In this document: in pieces, positions 1 through 7,196 of the stretch
Numbering within the stretch: position 1 is the first letter of the stretch
Layout of the letters: each line of letters opens with the position of its first letter
Assembly: GCA_934444645.1 (NCBI GenBank)
Contig: CAKSCV010000028.1
Span: forward strand, 1 to 34,121
DNA length: 34,121 nt
Direction of reading: 5' to 3'
DNA from: an uncultured Eubacteriales bacterium
GTDB taxonomy: Bacteria > Bacillota > Clostridia > Oscillospirales > CAG-382
Notes under the pieces: generated by a model
Database searches by the model: none
What the model saw: the letters and a program-made list of their open reading frames with translations, nothing else
Told to the model about the DNA's origin: nothing
Program-made: the position numbers and the translations under genes

Positions 1-43
1 CGGCGCAGCCATTTCTCTTGTCGCGCAGCGGCAAATTTCGTTG

Positions 44-76
44 AAAAAAGCACTTGCTTTGTGCAAGTGCTTTTTT
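44..76 (-). terminator. Terminator of the tRNA operon (bidirectional)
   Basis: An 8-bp perfect stem (GCACTTGC, 50-57, with GCAAGTGC, 63-70) has a 5-nt loop and is flanked by A6 on the left and T6 on the right. Read on the minus strand it lies just after the tRNA-Met CCA end and finishes in a U-tract. It could also stop plus-strand transcription entering from the left. Bases 1-43 hold nothing I can assign. Confidence 0.9.
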
Positions 77-78
77 CA

Positions 79-155
<77 letters not shown>

Positions 156-174
156 ATATAGTATACAACGTGAG

Positions 175-263
175 TGGTGCCGGAGACCGGACTTGAACCG
201 GTACGGGATTTGAGTCCCACGGGATTTTAAGTCCCGGGCGTCTGCCGATTTCGCCACTCCGGC
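175..263 (-). tRNA. tRNA-Leu (TAA)
   Basis: On the minus strand this is an 89-nt class II tRNA with a 7-bp acceptor stem (GCCGGAG/CTCCGGC), a long variable arm (GGGA/TCCC), anticodon TAA, a perfect T-stem (ACCGG/CCGGT) and an encoded CCA (177-175). It is the first gene of a two-tRNA operon, starting about 28 nt after the predicted transcription start. Confidence 0.97.
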
Positions 264-297
264 ATGAGACGAAGTCCGTTCCTTACGTTGCCCGATT

Positions 298-326
298 ATT
301 ATAGCACACATGAATGCGTTTGTCAA
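298..326 (-). promoter_or_regulatory. Promoter of the tRNA operon
   Basis: On the minus strand, TTGACA (326-321), a 17-nt spacer and TATAAT (303-298) match the sigma-A consensus exactly. Transcription would start near 291 and run into tRNA-Leu. Such a strong promoter suits a stable-RNA operon. Confidence 0.92.
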
Positions 327-451
327 GTCCTTTTTGCGGGAATTTAACAACAATTTGTTCAACAGATTCGCAATAGCCCGCCGCATTGCGCGGTTCTTGA
401 AGCTTTTATGCGCGTTTTTCCCGAAATTGCTGTTTTTTTCACTTTTGACGG

Positions 452-480
452 TTGACTTTTTTCGCGTCTCATGCTATACT
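452..480 (+). promoter_or_regulatory. Promoter of the tsaB-hpt-mscL operon
   Basis: TTGACT (452-457), a 17-nt spacer and TATACT (475-480), with TG one base upstream of the -10 (extended -10), form a near-consensus sigma-A promoter. The start would be near 487, about 77 nt ahead of tsaB. Between this promoter and the tRNA promoter (327-451) I see no other feature. Confidence 0.8.
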
Positions 481-563
481 AATCAGTATCATGGCTGTCG
501 TATTATGTCTGAATTTGCTCGGATACGCACAGCTTATGGATTTTCGCAAAAGAAGGTTTTGCC

Positions 564-1313
564 GTGTATTTTTTATCTCTCGACACTGCCGCCAAAACGG
601 CAACCGCCTGTGTAAGCGTACTCGACCAAGCGATGGTTCTCAAGCCGCTTGCCCGTGCCGCGGTGAATGCAACCTTGACGCACAGCGAAAGCCTTTTACC
701 GATGATTGATTTCTGTTTGGAAAATGCCCGTCTTTCTTTTTCGGATATTTCCGTGTTGGCTGCCAGCATCGGGCCGGGTTCCTTTACCGGTGTGCGGATC
801 GGTGCCGCCACGGCAAAAGGACTCGCTTTTTCACGTCCGGATCTGTGCTGTATCGGTGTTTCGACGTTGGAAGCCTTGGCGTTTAACGGAGCTTTTCTTC
901 CGTCCGGACGCATTCTGCTGCCTGTGATGGATGCACGCAGAAATCAGTTTTATCACGCGTTTTTCAAGCCCTGCAAAAACGGCGTCAAACGCCTGACTGC
1001 CGATGCACTGCTCACATACGAAGAAATCGTATGCACCGCAATCAGCCTATTCCCCGGCAAAAAGATCACGCTGATCGGCGACGGTGCGGAAGCGTTTTAT
1101 GCACTGTTCCGCAAACAAGCGCCGGACATTGATTTTGCCTTAGGCAGCCAAGAGATGCTGTACGAAGATGCCTTTTCCGTGGCACGCTGTGCCGCCGGCC
1201 TCTATCCGCAGGCTGCCACACATCCCGAAAAATTCACGGCGGCCGTGTTCAATCCCGTTTATTTGCGTGCTTCTCAAGCGGAACGCGAAAGAGCCGCCAA
1301 AGCCGACATATAA
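564..1313 (+). CDS. tsaB: tRNA threonylcarbamoyladenosine biosynthesis protein TsaB
   Basis: This 249-aa protein is an ASKHA-fold pseudo-ATPase that serves as the scaffold partner of TsaD in making t6A37 in ANN-decoding tRNAs; it acts in the cytosol. The N-terminal strand (FLSLDTA) and the motif GPGSFTGVRIG (residues 70-80) are diagnostic of the TsaB/YeaZ family, and the length is close to the family norm. The start is GTG, supported by AGAAGG about 8 nt upstream and by alignment with the usual short N terminus. It is the first gene of an operon with hpt and mscL. The ATPase partner TsaE is encoded separately in this window (14474-14908), and TsaD is not in the window. Confidence 0.95.
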   Translation: MYFLSLDTAAKTATACVSVLDQAMVLKPLARAAVNATLTHSESLLPMIDFCLENARLSFSDISVLAASIGPGSFTGVRIGAATAKGLAFSRPDLCCIGVSTLEALAFNGAFLPSGRILLPVMDARRNQFYHAFFKPCKNGVKRLTADALLTYEEIVCTAISLFPGKKITLIGDGAEAFYALFRKQAPDIDFALGSQEMLYEDAFSVARCAAGLYPQAATHPEKFTAAVFNPVYLRASQAERERAAKADI

Positions 1314-1385
1314 ATCTGAAAATCATCGTTTCAGAACCATTCAGAACAGCAGATAATAACGAAAATTCCGAAGGGAGTATCAAAC

Positions 1386-1952
1386 GTGTATACGGATTAC
1401 AAGGACTGTATCGAAAAAGTTATGGTAAGTGAGGAGGAAATTGAAAAAGCCGTCACGCGCATTGCTTATGAAATAGAGGAAGATTTCAAAAACTCCGATA
1501 AGAAGCTGTTGCTGCTCGGCGTGTTGAAGGGCTCGGTCATTTTCATGGCGGATATCATGAAAAAATTAAACATTCCGCTCGAAACCGATTTCATCAAAGT
1601 TTCCTCCTACGGCGGCGGAACGACCTCGGGCAAATTATGCTTAAAGGCGGAACCGGACAGAACCGATCTTTCCGATTACAATGTCGTTGTCATCGAAGAC
1701 ATTCTCGACACCGGAAACACACTTTTCTGGATGCTGGAGCATCTCGAAAAAGATCTCGGTGCCGGACAGGTCAAGCTGTGCGTGCTCTTCAACAAACCCG
1801 ACAGACGCAAAAAGGAAATTCACATCCATTATGAAGGCTTTGTAATTCCGGATGAGTTCATCGTCGGCTATGGGTTGGACTACAACGAAAAATACCGCAA
1901 TCTGCCCTATGTCGGCGTATTAAAACCGTGCGTGTACGAAAATCAAGATTGA
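1386..1952 (+). CDS. hpt: Hypoxanthine phosphoribosyltransferase
   Basis: This 188-aa type I phosphoribosyltransferase salvages hypoxanthine (and usually guanine) with PRPP to make IMP or GMP in the cytosol. The PRPP-binding loop is clear at residues 99-112 (VVVIEDILDTGNTL), and the C-terminal purine-contact region is at 156-174 (GYGLDYNEKYRNLP). Length is normal for bacterial HPRT. The start is GTG with AAGGGAG 8-9 nt upstream. It sits 72 nt after tsaB and 21 nt before mscL, so co-transcription is likely. Its product IMP is the substrate of GuaB, encoded at 16887-18383 in a separate operon. Confidence 0.96.
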   Translation: MYTDYKDCIEKVMVSEEEIEKAVTRIAYEIEEDFKNSDKKLLLLGVLKGSVIFMADIMKKLNIPLETDFIKVSSYGGGTTSGKLCLKAEPDRTDLSDYNVVVIEDILDTGNTLFWMLEHLEKDLGAGQVKLCVLFNKPDRRKKEIHIHYEGFVIPDEFIVGYGLDYNEKYRNLPYVGVLKPCVYENQD

Positions 1953-1973
1953 CTGTTTTAGGGAGGATGCATC

Positions 1974-2426
1974 ATGAAAAAGTTTTTTGAAGATTTCAAA
2001 GCGTTTATCAACCGCGGCAATGTCGTAGACATGGCTGTCGGTGTGGTGATCGCCACGGCATTCGGAAACATCACCAAATCCCTTGTGGCGGATGTCATCA
2101 TGCCGCTCATTTCGCTTGCCACCGGCAAACAATCGCTTGCAGAGCTGCGCATCGTGTTAAAGCCGGACACCTTAAACGAAGCCGGCGAAACGGTTGCCGG
2201 AACCTATCTCAACTACGGAGCATTCTTACAAACCGTTATCGATTTTCTGATTATCGCGCTGTGCATTTTCATTGTCATCCGCATAGCCGCAAAATCTGCG
2301 GAAAAAGCCAAGCAGTTATTGCATCTGCAAGAAGAAGTCAAGGAAGAAGAACCCGAAAAAGAGCCGGAGCCTTCCGCCGAAGAAAAACTGCTTACCGAAA
2401 TCCGCGATTTGTTAAAGGAAAAATAA
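1974..2426 (+). CDS. mscL: Large-conductance mechanosensitive channel MscL
   Basis: This 150-aa inner-membrane protein forms a homopentameric emergency release valve that opens under hypo-osmotic membrane tension. The N-terminal amphipathic segment and pore helix (FKAFINRGNVVDMAVGVVI, residues 8-26) are canonical, including the NVVDMAVGV hinge. TM1 spans about 16-48 and TM2 about 82-106. The C-terminal tail (115-150) is charged and helical, rich in Glu and Lys, as in the family's cytoplasmic bundle. The start is ATG with GGGAGG 7 nt upstream. It is the last gene of the operon, followed at once by a terminator. Confidence 0.96.
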   Translation: MKKFFEDFKAFINRGNVVDMAVGVVIATAFGNITKSLVADVIMPLISLATGKQSLAELRIVLKPDTLNEAGETVAGTYLNYGAFLQTVIDFLIIALCIFIVIRIAAKSAEKAKQLLHLQEEVKEEEPEKEPEPSAEEKLLTEIRDLLKEK

Positions 2427-2439
2427 ACCGTTTTGTATG

Positions 2440-2472
2440 ACGGCTGCAGGCATCCGCGCTTGCAGCCGTTTT
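2440..2472 (+). terminator. Terminator of the tsaB operon
   Basis: A 9-bp perfect stem (ACGGCTGCA, 2440-2448, with TGCAGCCGT, 2461-2469) has a 12-nt loop and a short T tail (2469-2472), 13 nt after the mscL stop. Confidence 0.8.
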
Positions 2473-2503
2473 GCATTAATCAAGTGTTTTAACAATTTTA
2501 CTC

Positions 2504-2531
2504 TTGCTTTTTTTTCGTGTTTTGATACAAT
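2504..2531 (+). promoter_or_regulatory. Promoter of the pyruvyl transferase gene
   Basis: TTGCTT (2504-2509), a 16-nt T-rich spacer and TACAAT (2526-2531) give a plausible sigma-A promoter, with a start about 30 nt ahead of the ATG at 2567. Confidence 0.65.
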
Positions 2532-2566
2532 AATAACAAGATTTTTGTGTGATGGGAGGATGCCTA

Positions 2567-3613
2567 ATGAAACTTCGGCTGCTCGGCTATTTCGATAAAA
2601 ATTTCGGCGACGACGTCATGCAGCTCATAACAGTCAATGCTTTTCCGGAGCATGAATTTTATGTATACGGCGAGCAGCGCGAATTCTGCCTGCACCTAAA
2701 CGGCTGCCCGAACGTACACATCGTCACCACGCCGCCCGAAGCAGACGCGTTTGTCAATGTCATCGGCACCGGCTTCAAATACGACACCAAAAAGACGTTA
2801 GCTCTCAAGGCACTTGCCTTCTTCCGCGAAGAAAGCTTCTCAAACAAAAAAAGTGCGGTCATCGATTGCAGCATGGATACGCCGAAAAATGCGCTGCAAA
2901 AATTCTTTATCAAGCGCGAGCTGAACAAATACGACCTCATCTCCTGCCGTGACGCGCTGTCAGAGCAGTGGATCAAGACACTTGCGCCGAAAAAACGCAT
3001 CGCACGGCACGCCGACCTTGTTTTTTCGCTAAACCGGCAGCTTCTTTGTGAAAACACCGGCGAAGGCTGCTTAGGGATCATTCCCGTACAGCGTGCCGGG
3101 TCTTCCGAGAATTACGCTTACTATACGGCTCTTGCACAAGCAGCCGACGATTACAGCCGCCGTCACGGCAAAAAGGTTTTGCTGTTTGCATTCGATACGG
3201 GTTACGAAAATGATCTGTTGGCAGCGATGTCGATCAAAAAACTGATGCAGAATGCCGCACAAGCCGAAATCATTGCCTACGACGCCGACCCGTCCCTCAT
3301 TTTCCGCCACATGGCACGCTGTGCAGTTCTTGTGAGTTCGCGCTTTCACGGTGTTATCGCCGGGCTTCTGTCGGGAATCCCAACGGCGGCGATTTCGGAT
3401 ACCGGAAAAATCGACCTGCTTGCCAAAAAACTCGGATTTTCGCGTATCGACAAGCAGCGTGTATCGGGTCAGGCGGTAATCGACCTCGCTGAACGCGTGC
3501 GAGCAAGCAAACCGCTGCAGCTGTCGGAGGAATGGATTGCCGATTCAGGAAAGCATTTGGAGGAATTAAGGATCTGTTTGGCAAGCGGCGAAACGAAAAT
3601 GCGGCCGCTTTGA
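2567..3613 (+). CDS. Polysaccharide pyruvyl transferase family protein
   Basis: This 348-aa protein is predicted to transfer pyruvate from phosphoenolpyruvate to a sugar of a surface polymer, the family role of CsaB and WcaK-type enzymes. The N terminus has the Rossmann-like signature GYFDKNFGDD (residues 6-15). The C-terminal half has the conserved SSRFHGVIAGLLSGIP block at about residue 255-272, with the Arg-His pair typical of the family. I chose the ATG at 2567 because GGGAGGA lies 7 nt upstream; an in-frame GTG at 2549 overlaps that site. The next gene encodes an SLH protein. In other Firmicutes, pyruvylated cell-wall polymer is the ligand of SLH domains, so the placement supports an envelope role. 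The exact acceptor sugar cannot be told, and CsaB orthology is uncertain. Confidence 0.85.
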   Translation: MKLRLLGYFDKNFGDDVMQLITVNAFPEHEFYVYGEQREFCLHLNGCPNVHIVTTPPEADAFVNVIGTGFKYDTKKTLALKALAFFREESFSNKKSAVIDCSMDTPKNALQKFFIKRELNKYDLISCRDALSEQWIKTLAPKKRIARHADLVFSLNRQLLCENTGEGCLGIIPVQRAGSSENYAYYTALAQAADDYSRRHGKKVLLFAFDTGYENDLLAAMSIKKLMQNAAQAEIIAYDADPSLIFRHMARCAVLVSSRFHGVIAGLLSGIPTAAISDTGKIDLLAKKLGFSRIDKQRVSGQAVIDLAERVRASKPLQLSEEWIADSGKHLEELRICLASGETKMRPL

Positions 3614-3704
3614 GCCGGTCTTTTTGGTGCTATAATCAATATGTACAGCTTTTATTTGCAAAACTTGTTAAAAATGCACATATTTTAAAAAATGTGCCAA
3701 AAGT

Positions 3705-3734
3705 ATTGACAATCAGTGATTTACATGGTATAAT
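3705..3734 (+). promoter_or_regulatory. Promoter of the riboswitch-SLH transcript
   Basis: TTGACA (3705-3710), an 18-nt spacer and TATAAT (3729-3734), with an upstream TG, form a consensus extended -10 promoter. The start is near 3741, so the transcript carries a leader of about 127 nt. Just upstream an AT-rich imperfect palindrome (GCACAT 3675-3680, ATGTGC 3691-3696) could be an operator or a weak terminator of the preceding gene. Confidence 0.92.
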
Positions 3735-3768
3735 GCAGATGTAAAATCTATATGTAAAATTTAATATT

Positions 3769-3847
3769 TTGGCAAACCACTTGAAAGAGTGGGGCGCAAA
3801 GCCGTGAGTCTACGGGCGTGAAAACGCCTATGACTGTCTGGTTGCAT
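3769..3847 (+). ncRNA. Cyclic di-GMP-I (GEMM-I) riboswitch
   Basis: The leader carries the GEMM-I hallmarks in order. They are GGCAAACC (3771-3778), a short hairpin with a GAAA tetraloop (CACT/AGTG, about 3778-3792), the linker GGGCGCAAAGCC (3792-3803), a second arm capped by a GAAA loop (GGCGT/ACGCC, about 3815-3828), and a closing segment ending in GGTTGC (3840-3845). The second messenger c-di-GMP binds at the three-way junction in this class. The outer P1 helix seems short (GCAA 3772-3775 with TTGC 3842-3845). No intrinsic terminator follows; the ribosome binding site starts about 8 nt after the aptamer, which points to translational control. Confidence 0.92.
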
Positions 3848-3852
3848 TCGAC

Positions 3853-3880
3853 AAAGGAGGTTCTCATATGAACATGAGAA
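3853..3880 (+). promoter_or_regulatory. Ribosome binding site and start-codon hairpin
   Basis: AAAGGAGG (3853-3860) is a near-perfect Shine-Dalgarno 7 nt before the ATG at 3868. Directly after it, TTCTCAT (3861-3867) and ATGAGAA (3874-3880) form a perfect 7-bp inverted repeat whose 6-nt loop is ATGAAC, so the start codon is presented in the loop. Separately, AACC-CTT in the aptamer (3775-3782) can pair with AGG-GGTT over the Shine-Dalgarno (3855-3862) with one A-A mismatch, excluding both the ligand-bound aptamer and part of this hairpin. Confidence 0.6.
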
Positions 3881-5361
3881 AGCTTTTAGCTCTCCTGCTT
3901 GCAACAACGGCAATCGGTGTCGGTTCCGTCGGCTTTACAGCAGGAGCAGAGGAAACAGGAATTAACGACACAAACGCCACAGCAGTTGCATCGGCCGCAA
4001 GCCGATGGAACAATTGGGACAATCTGTGGTCGAGCGATTGGGACAGTCAGGAGGTCAGCGTGCTTGCCGAAGCCAACATCGACCGCGACATCCCGAGTGA
4101 TTCCGCGGGATTTTTTCTGCAATTAGACGGTTTGCAGATGGATTCCAACGGCAATATTGAAGGTCGTCCCACCACGTATTTCACCGACATTGTCGCCATA
4201 GCCAAGCTCGCCAACAGACGTTGGGACAGCTTCGCCATTGCTCTCGGCGACGGCATCACTGAGGAACACATTTTGGCAGAGGTGACAAATCCGCCGACGG
4301 ATGACGAAGCATTTGACGCAGCGCGCGAACAGCTGATGTACAAGGGCTACATTCGTTCCAACAAGGGCGAAGTCGTTCCGTGGAGCAAGCTCAAATCCAA
4401 GTATTACGGAATCGAATGGTACGTTTTCAAGCACGAAAACGACGGTTGGCACATCGACGGCCGCATTATTGATTTGGCTACGGACGACACCATCGACATT
4501 GTCATTCCCGAAGATCCGAAAGACATTCCGGATAACGCTGATGATGAAGACGATGAAGACAACGGAGATAATAACGGCGAAGACAACACAGAAGAGCAAG
4601 AAGACACCTCTATCAGCCTGAAAGGCTCTCAGTTCGCCTACATTTTCGGCTATGCGCCCGTTATCCGCACAGTTACCGATGAAGACGGCAACGAACACAA
4701 AGCAGCCGATATTTATATGGGTATGGATGACAGTGTAACCGTTGAGCAGGTCGCTTCCATGTTGGTTCGTCTTCTCGATCAAGAAGGCCATACAAGCGGC
4801 ATGATGCTCAAAGTCACGCCCTCCATCGAAGCGCACCGCGGCGAATGGTATGCCAGAGGTCTTGCTTATCAATGTAAGGTCGGCGGCTTAGACGCCGATA
4901 CGCCCTTCCCTCTCGGCGATGTTACGCGCGGACTTGTGGCAAAGCTCGTTTCTCGTGCTCTGCAGCTAAACCTTTCTTCGGAGGTTCCGTTTACCGACAC
5001 GGTCGGCAGCCAGTATGAGGAAGATATCAAAAAGGTTTATGCCTACGGCTACATGAAAGGCGTAAGTGCAACGGAATTTGCTCCGAACGACATCATGACC
5101 CGTGCCGAATTCTGCCAGCTGTTCAACAATATTATCGGCCGAAACGATATGGGATTGACCGCATTGGATCAGAACGGAAACGAGTATGAAGTTACACCGG
5201 CAGATTATTCCATTGTTGATATGTCTCCGAGTCACTGGGCTTATAAGGTCTGCTTAAAAGCAACCAGTGCTTATGACGACAACGGATATGTCAGCTTCTC
5301 AAAACGCCAGGAGAACATTCGAAACAAGTTGGATGAATATAACGACCAGCTGTTGTATTAA
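3868..5361 (+). CDS. Secreted SLH-domain surface protein under c-di-GMP riboswitch control
   Basis: This 497-aa protein has a signal peptide (residues 1-27, MNMRKLLALLLATTAIGVGS start, cleavage near TAGA-EE). An N-terminal domain of unknown function follows (about 30-213), then a very acidic Asp/Glu linker (about 214-248). The C terminus has degenerate SLH repeats (about 252-480). The best repeat reads FTDTVGSQYEEDIKKVYAYG followed by MTRAEFCQLF, near residues 372-425. SLH domains anchor proteins non-covalently to pyruvylated cell-wall polymer. The start at 3868 is set by AAAGGAGG 7 nt upstream; an in-frame ATG at 3874 is less well spaced. Expression should depend on c-di-GMP through the leader. 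Pyruvyl transferase lies upstream and a sugar-1-phosphate transferase downstream. The function of the N-terminal domain is unknown. Confidence 0.85.
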   Translation: MNMRKLLALLLATTAIGVGSVGFTAGAEETGINDTNATAVASAASRWNNWDNLWSSDWDSQEVSVLAEANIDRDIPSDSAGFFLQLDGLQMDSNGNIEGRPTTYFTDIVAIAKLANRRWDSFAIALGDGITEEHILAEVTNPPTDDEAFDAAREQLMYKGYIRSNKGEVVPWSKLKSKYYGIEWYVFKHENDGWHIDGRIIDLATDDTIDIVIPEDPKDIPDNADDEDDEDNGDNNGEDNTEEQEDTSISLKGSQFAYIFGYAPVIRTVTDEDGNEHKAADIYMGMDDSVTVEQVASMLVRLLDQEGHTSGMMLKVTPSIEAHRGEWYARGLAYQCKVGGLDADTPFPLGDVTRGLVAKLVSRALQLNLSSEVPFTDTVGSQYEEDIKKVYAYGYMKGVSATEFAPNDIMTRAEFCQLFNNIIGRNDMGLTALDQNGNEYEVTPADYSIVDMSPSHWAYKVCLKATSAYDDNGYVSFSKRQENIRNKLDEYNDQLLY

Positions 5362-5373
5362 AAAGCAGCCAGC

Positions 5374-5406
5374 CTGTCCCCGGTGCTTTGCCGGGGACAG
5401 TTTTTT
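5374..5406 (+). terminator. Terminator after the SLH gene
   Basis: A 10-bp perfect GC-rich stem (CTGTCCCCGG, 5374-5383, with CCGGGGACAG, 5391-5400) is followed by T6 (5401-5406). No convincing promoter is visible between here and the next gene at 5457, so that gene may rely on read-through. Confidence 0.92.
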
Positions 5407-5456
5407 CGGCATGGATAGGATGTGCCGGCATTCCAAACACCACTAGGAGGATTCCC

Positions 5457-6914
5457 ATGAGCGTTGACAGCAAACGCAAGGCTATTCGGATCGTATCGTT
5501 TATAGGCGACGCGGCAAGCTCCGTTTTGTGCGCCTATTTTGTTGCCTTTTTTTTCGGATGTACAGACAGCATACACGTCTTGCATTATCTTGCCTTGTCA
5601 GTTGCCATCGTCTTTTTCTACACACTGCTCGATCTGTATTCATTCAAAACCGAGAGCGTTTACAATACGGTAATCACCACCGCCATCGGGGTCATTACCG
5701 CTTATATCAGTCTGTACCTTGTCGCGTTTCTGCCGTTTTCCGAAAGACCGCGCAGTGCCTATTGGATATGCTTATTCCTTTTGCTGCTTCCGACAGAGCT
5801 GTGCTGGCGCGTCCTCATAACGGTCATTCAGGCAAAAACGGTCGGCAAACGCTCGATTCTGATTTTGGAGAACATGCAGAACACCAGTCGCTTGGCGCGC
5901 AAGTTAAAATATGCGTCCAATAAGGACAACAACGCTTGGTATCATTTGCTCAACGAAAGCGATGACGCCGAGCTGCACATCGTTATGGAAGAATTGATCC
6001 CGCGTTTTGACGCTGTCTTTATTTCTCCGCAGATTTCCGGCAAAATCGCCGAGCGGATTTTATATCACGCGCTTTTATTGGGCAAGGAAGTGAACGTACT
6101 CGCCGATGTGGATGGCGTCACCACGCTGCACGGTCAGATCTATCCGATCGAAGATACGCCTGTCATTATCAAGAAGGGCATTCATTTAACGCTTTTCCAG
6201 CGGATCGTCAAACGTCTTTTCGACATTGTTTTTTCCCTTGCGGCAAGCGTTATTGTCCTTCCTGTTTTACTTATCTGCGCAATCGCCATCAAGCTTGATT
6301 CACCCGGACCGGTCATTTACAAGCAAGAGCGCTACACCCTTCACAAAAAGATTTTTAAGGTCTACAAGCTCCGCACCATGTACACCGATGCCGAAAAAGG
6401 CGGTGCTCGTTTCGCCGCTGCGAACGACCCGCGCATCACCCGTGTCGGCCGCGTGCTGCGTGCGCTGCGCTTGGATGAGCTGCCGCAGATATTCAACATT
6501 CTCGGCGGTTCGATGTCTGTTGTCGGTCCGCGCCCGGAGCGTCCGATTTTTGCGGATGTGTTTTCCGAGGCCGTCGCCAGCTATGATATGCGGTATTGCT
6601 TAAAGGCCGGGCTTACCGGCTATGCGCAGGTATACGGCAAATACAACACCCGCGTATCGGACAAAATTTTGATGGATATTACCTACGGCACGACCTTTTC
6701 CTTGCTTTTGGATATCAAGCTTGTGCTTTTGACCATCAAGACCATGTTTATCAAATCCGCCACCGAAGGTGTGGACGACGAGCGCGACACTGCCTTATCG
6801 GCCGCCGACAAAGAGCTTTTGCGCCGAATTCACACAGAACGCTTTATGGAGCAAAAAACACCGTCCGCCGAAGACGAAAAGGAAAAAGCCCAAGAACCGG
6901 CAAGCCGTTCATAA
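5457..6914 (+). CDS. Polyprenyl-phosphate sugar-1-phosphate transferase (exopolysaccharide initiation)
   Basis: This 485-aa membrane protein of the WbaP/WcaJ type moves a sugar-1-phosphate from a nucleotide sugar to undecaprenyl phosphate, the first step of exopolysaccharide or capsule repeat-unit synthesis. The N-terminal half has about four membrane segments (residues 10-125) and a soluble CoA-binding-like domain (to about 240). The C-terminal catalytic domain starts with a re-entrant hydrophobic helix (about 250-285). It then shows SPGPVIYKQER, KVYKLRTM, LRLDELPQIFN with the catalytic Asp-Glu, and MSVVGPRPERP. The start is ATG with AGGAGG 7 nt upstream. It follows the c-di-GMP-controlled SLH gene by 95 nt across a terminator. 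The sugar cannot be told from sequence. Confidence 0.9.
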   Translation: MSVDSKRKAIRIVSFIGDAASSVLCAYFVAFFFGCTDSIHVLHYLALSVAIVFFYTLLDLYSFKTESVYNTVITTAIGVITAYISLYLVAFLPFSERPRSAYWICLFLLLLPTELCWRVLITVIQAKTVGKRSILILENMQNTSRLARKLKYASNKDNNAWYHLLNESDDAELHIVMEELIPRFDAVFISPQISGKIAERILYHALLLGKEVNVLADVDGVTTLHGQIYPIEDTPVIIKKGIHLTLFQRIVKRLFDIVFSLAASVIVLPVLLICAIAIKLDSPGPVIYKQERYTLHKKIFKVYKLRTMYTDAEKGGARFAAANDPRITRVGRVLRALRLDELPQIFNILGGSMSVVGPRPERPIFADVFSEAVASYDMRYCLKAGLTGYAQVYGKYNTRVSDKILMDITYGTTFSLLLDIKLVLLTIKTMFIKSATEGVDDERDTALSAADKELLRRIHTERFMEQKTPSAEDEKEKAQEPASRS

Positions 6915-6937
6915 AAGCCTTGGCATCTCCGACCGAT

Positions 6938-6985
6938 AAAAATCCGTATTTCCGACAGCTTTTCTGCACGGAAATACGGATTTTT
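6938..6985. terminator. Bidirectional terminator between convergent genes
   Basis: A 17-bp perfect stem (6938-6954 with 6969-6985, core ATCCGTATTTCCG) has a 14-nt loop. A-rich and T-rich ends make it a terminator on both strands, serving the sugar transferase gene (plus) and the GH3/45-aa peptide transcript (minus). Confidence 0.92.
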
Positions 6986-7003
6986 CTTATATAGCAGGAA
7001 ACA

Positions 7004-7141
7004 TCAGAACAGATTCCCTTCATCCGGATCCAACAGGACATCCGATTCATCGTAAAGACCGTTGTCGGTGCTGTTCAAGAGAAGATCGGCAAGCGGCACA
7101 CCGATGTATTCAATTGTGGGATGTTGATACAGGCGTTTCAT
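7004..7141 (-). CDS. 45-aa peptide gene behind the GH3 enzyme
   Basis: A minus-strand ATG (7141) opens a 45-codon frame ending in TGA (7004-7006). It begins MKRLYQHPTIEYIG, continues with a short hydrophobic stretch and NS, and ends in an acidic tail (DESDVLLDPDEGNLF). It starts 55 nt after the GH3 stop and ends 18 nt before the shared terminator, so it would be the second gene of that transcript. The start lacks a strong Shine-Dalgarno (only GGCGAAAG). The layout M-K-[KR]-x-Y-x-x-P-x-I-E followed by a hydrophobic and acidic tail resembles short peptides of unknown role that I recall from Clostridia; that resemblance is from memory and not a search. A plus-strand frame overlaps it, so coding is not proven. 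Confidence 0.5.
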   Translation of the reverse strand: MKRLYQHPTIEYIGVPLADLLLNSTDNGLYDESDVLLDPDEGNLF

Positions 7142-7196
7142 CTTTCGCCGGAGGATAAAAAGCTGGCACAGGAGATCTTAGAGCGTGCCAATGAGA

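Noticed and set aside
2549..2566. Upstream GTG start for the pyruvyl transferase gene
   Set aside because: It overlaps the GGGAGGA ribosome binding site that serves the ATG at 2567.
5388..5456. N-terminal extension of the sugar transferase
   Set aside because: It begins inside the terminator hairpin; the ATG at 5457 has AGGAGG at good spacing.
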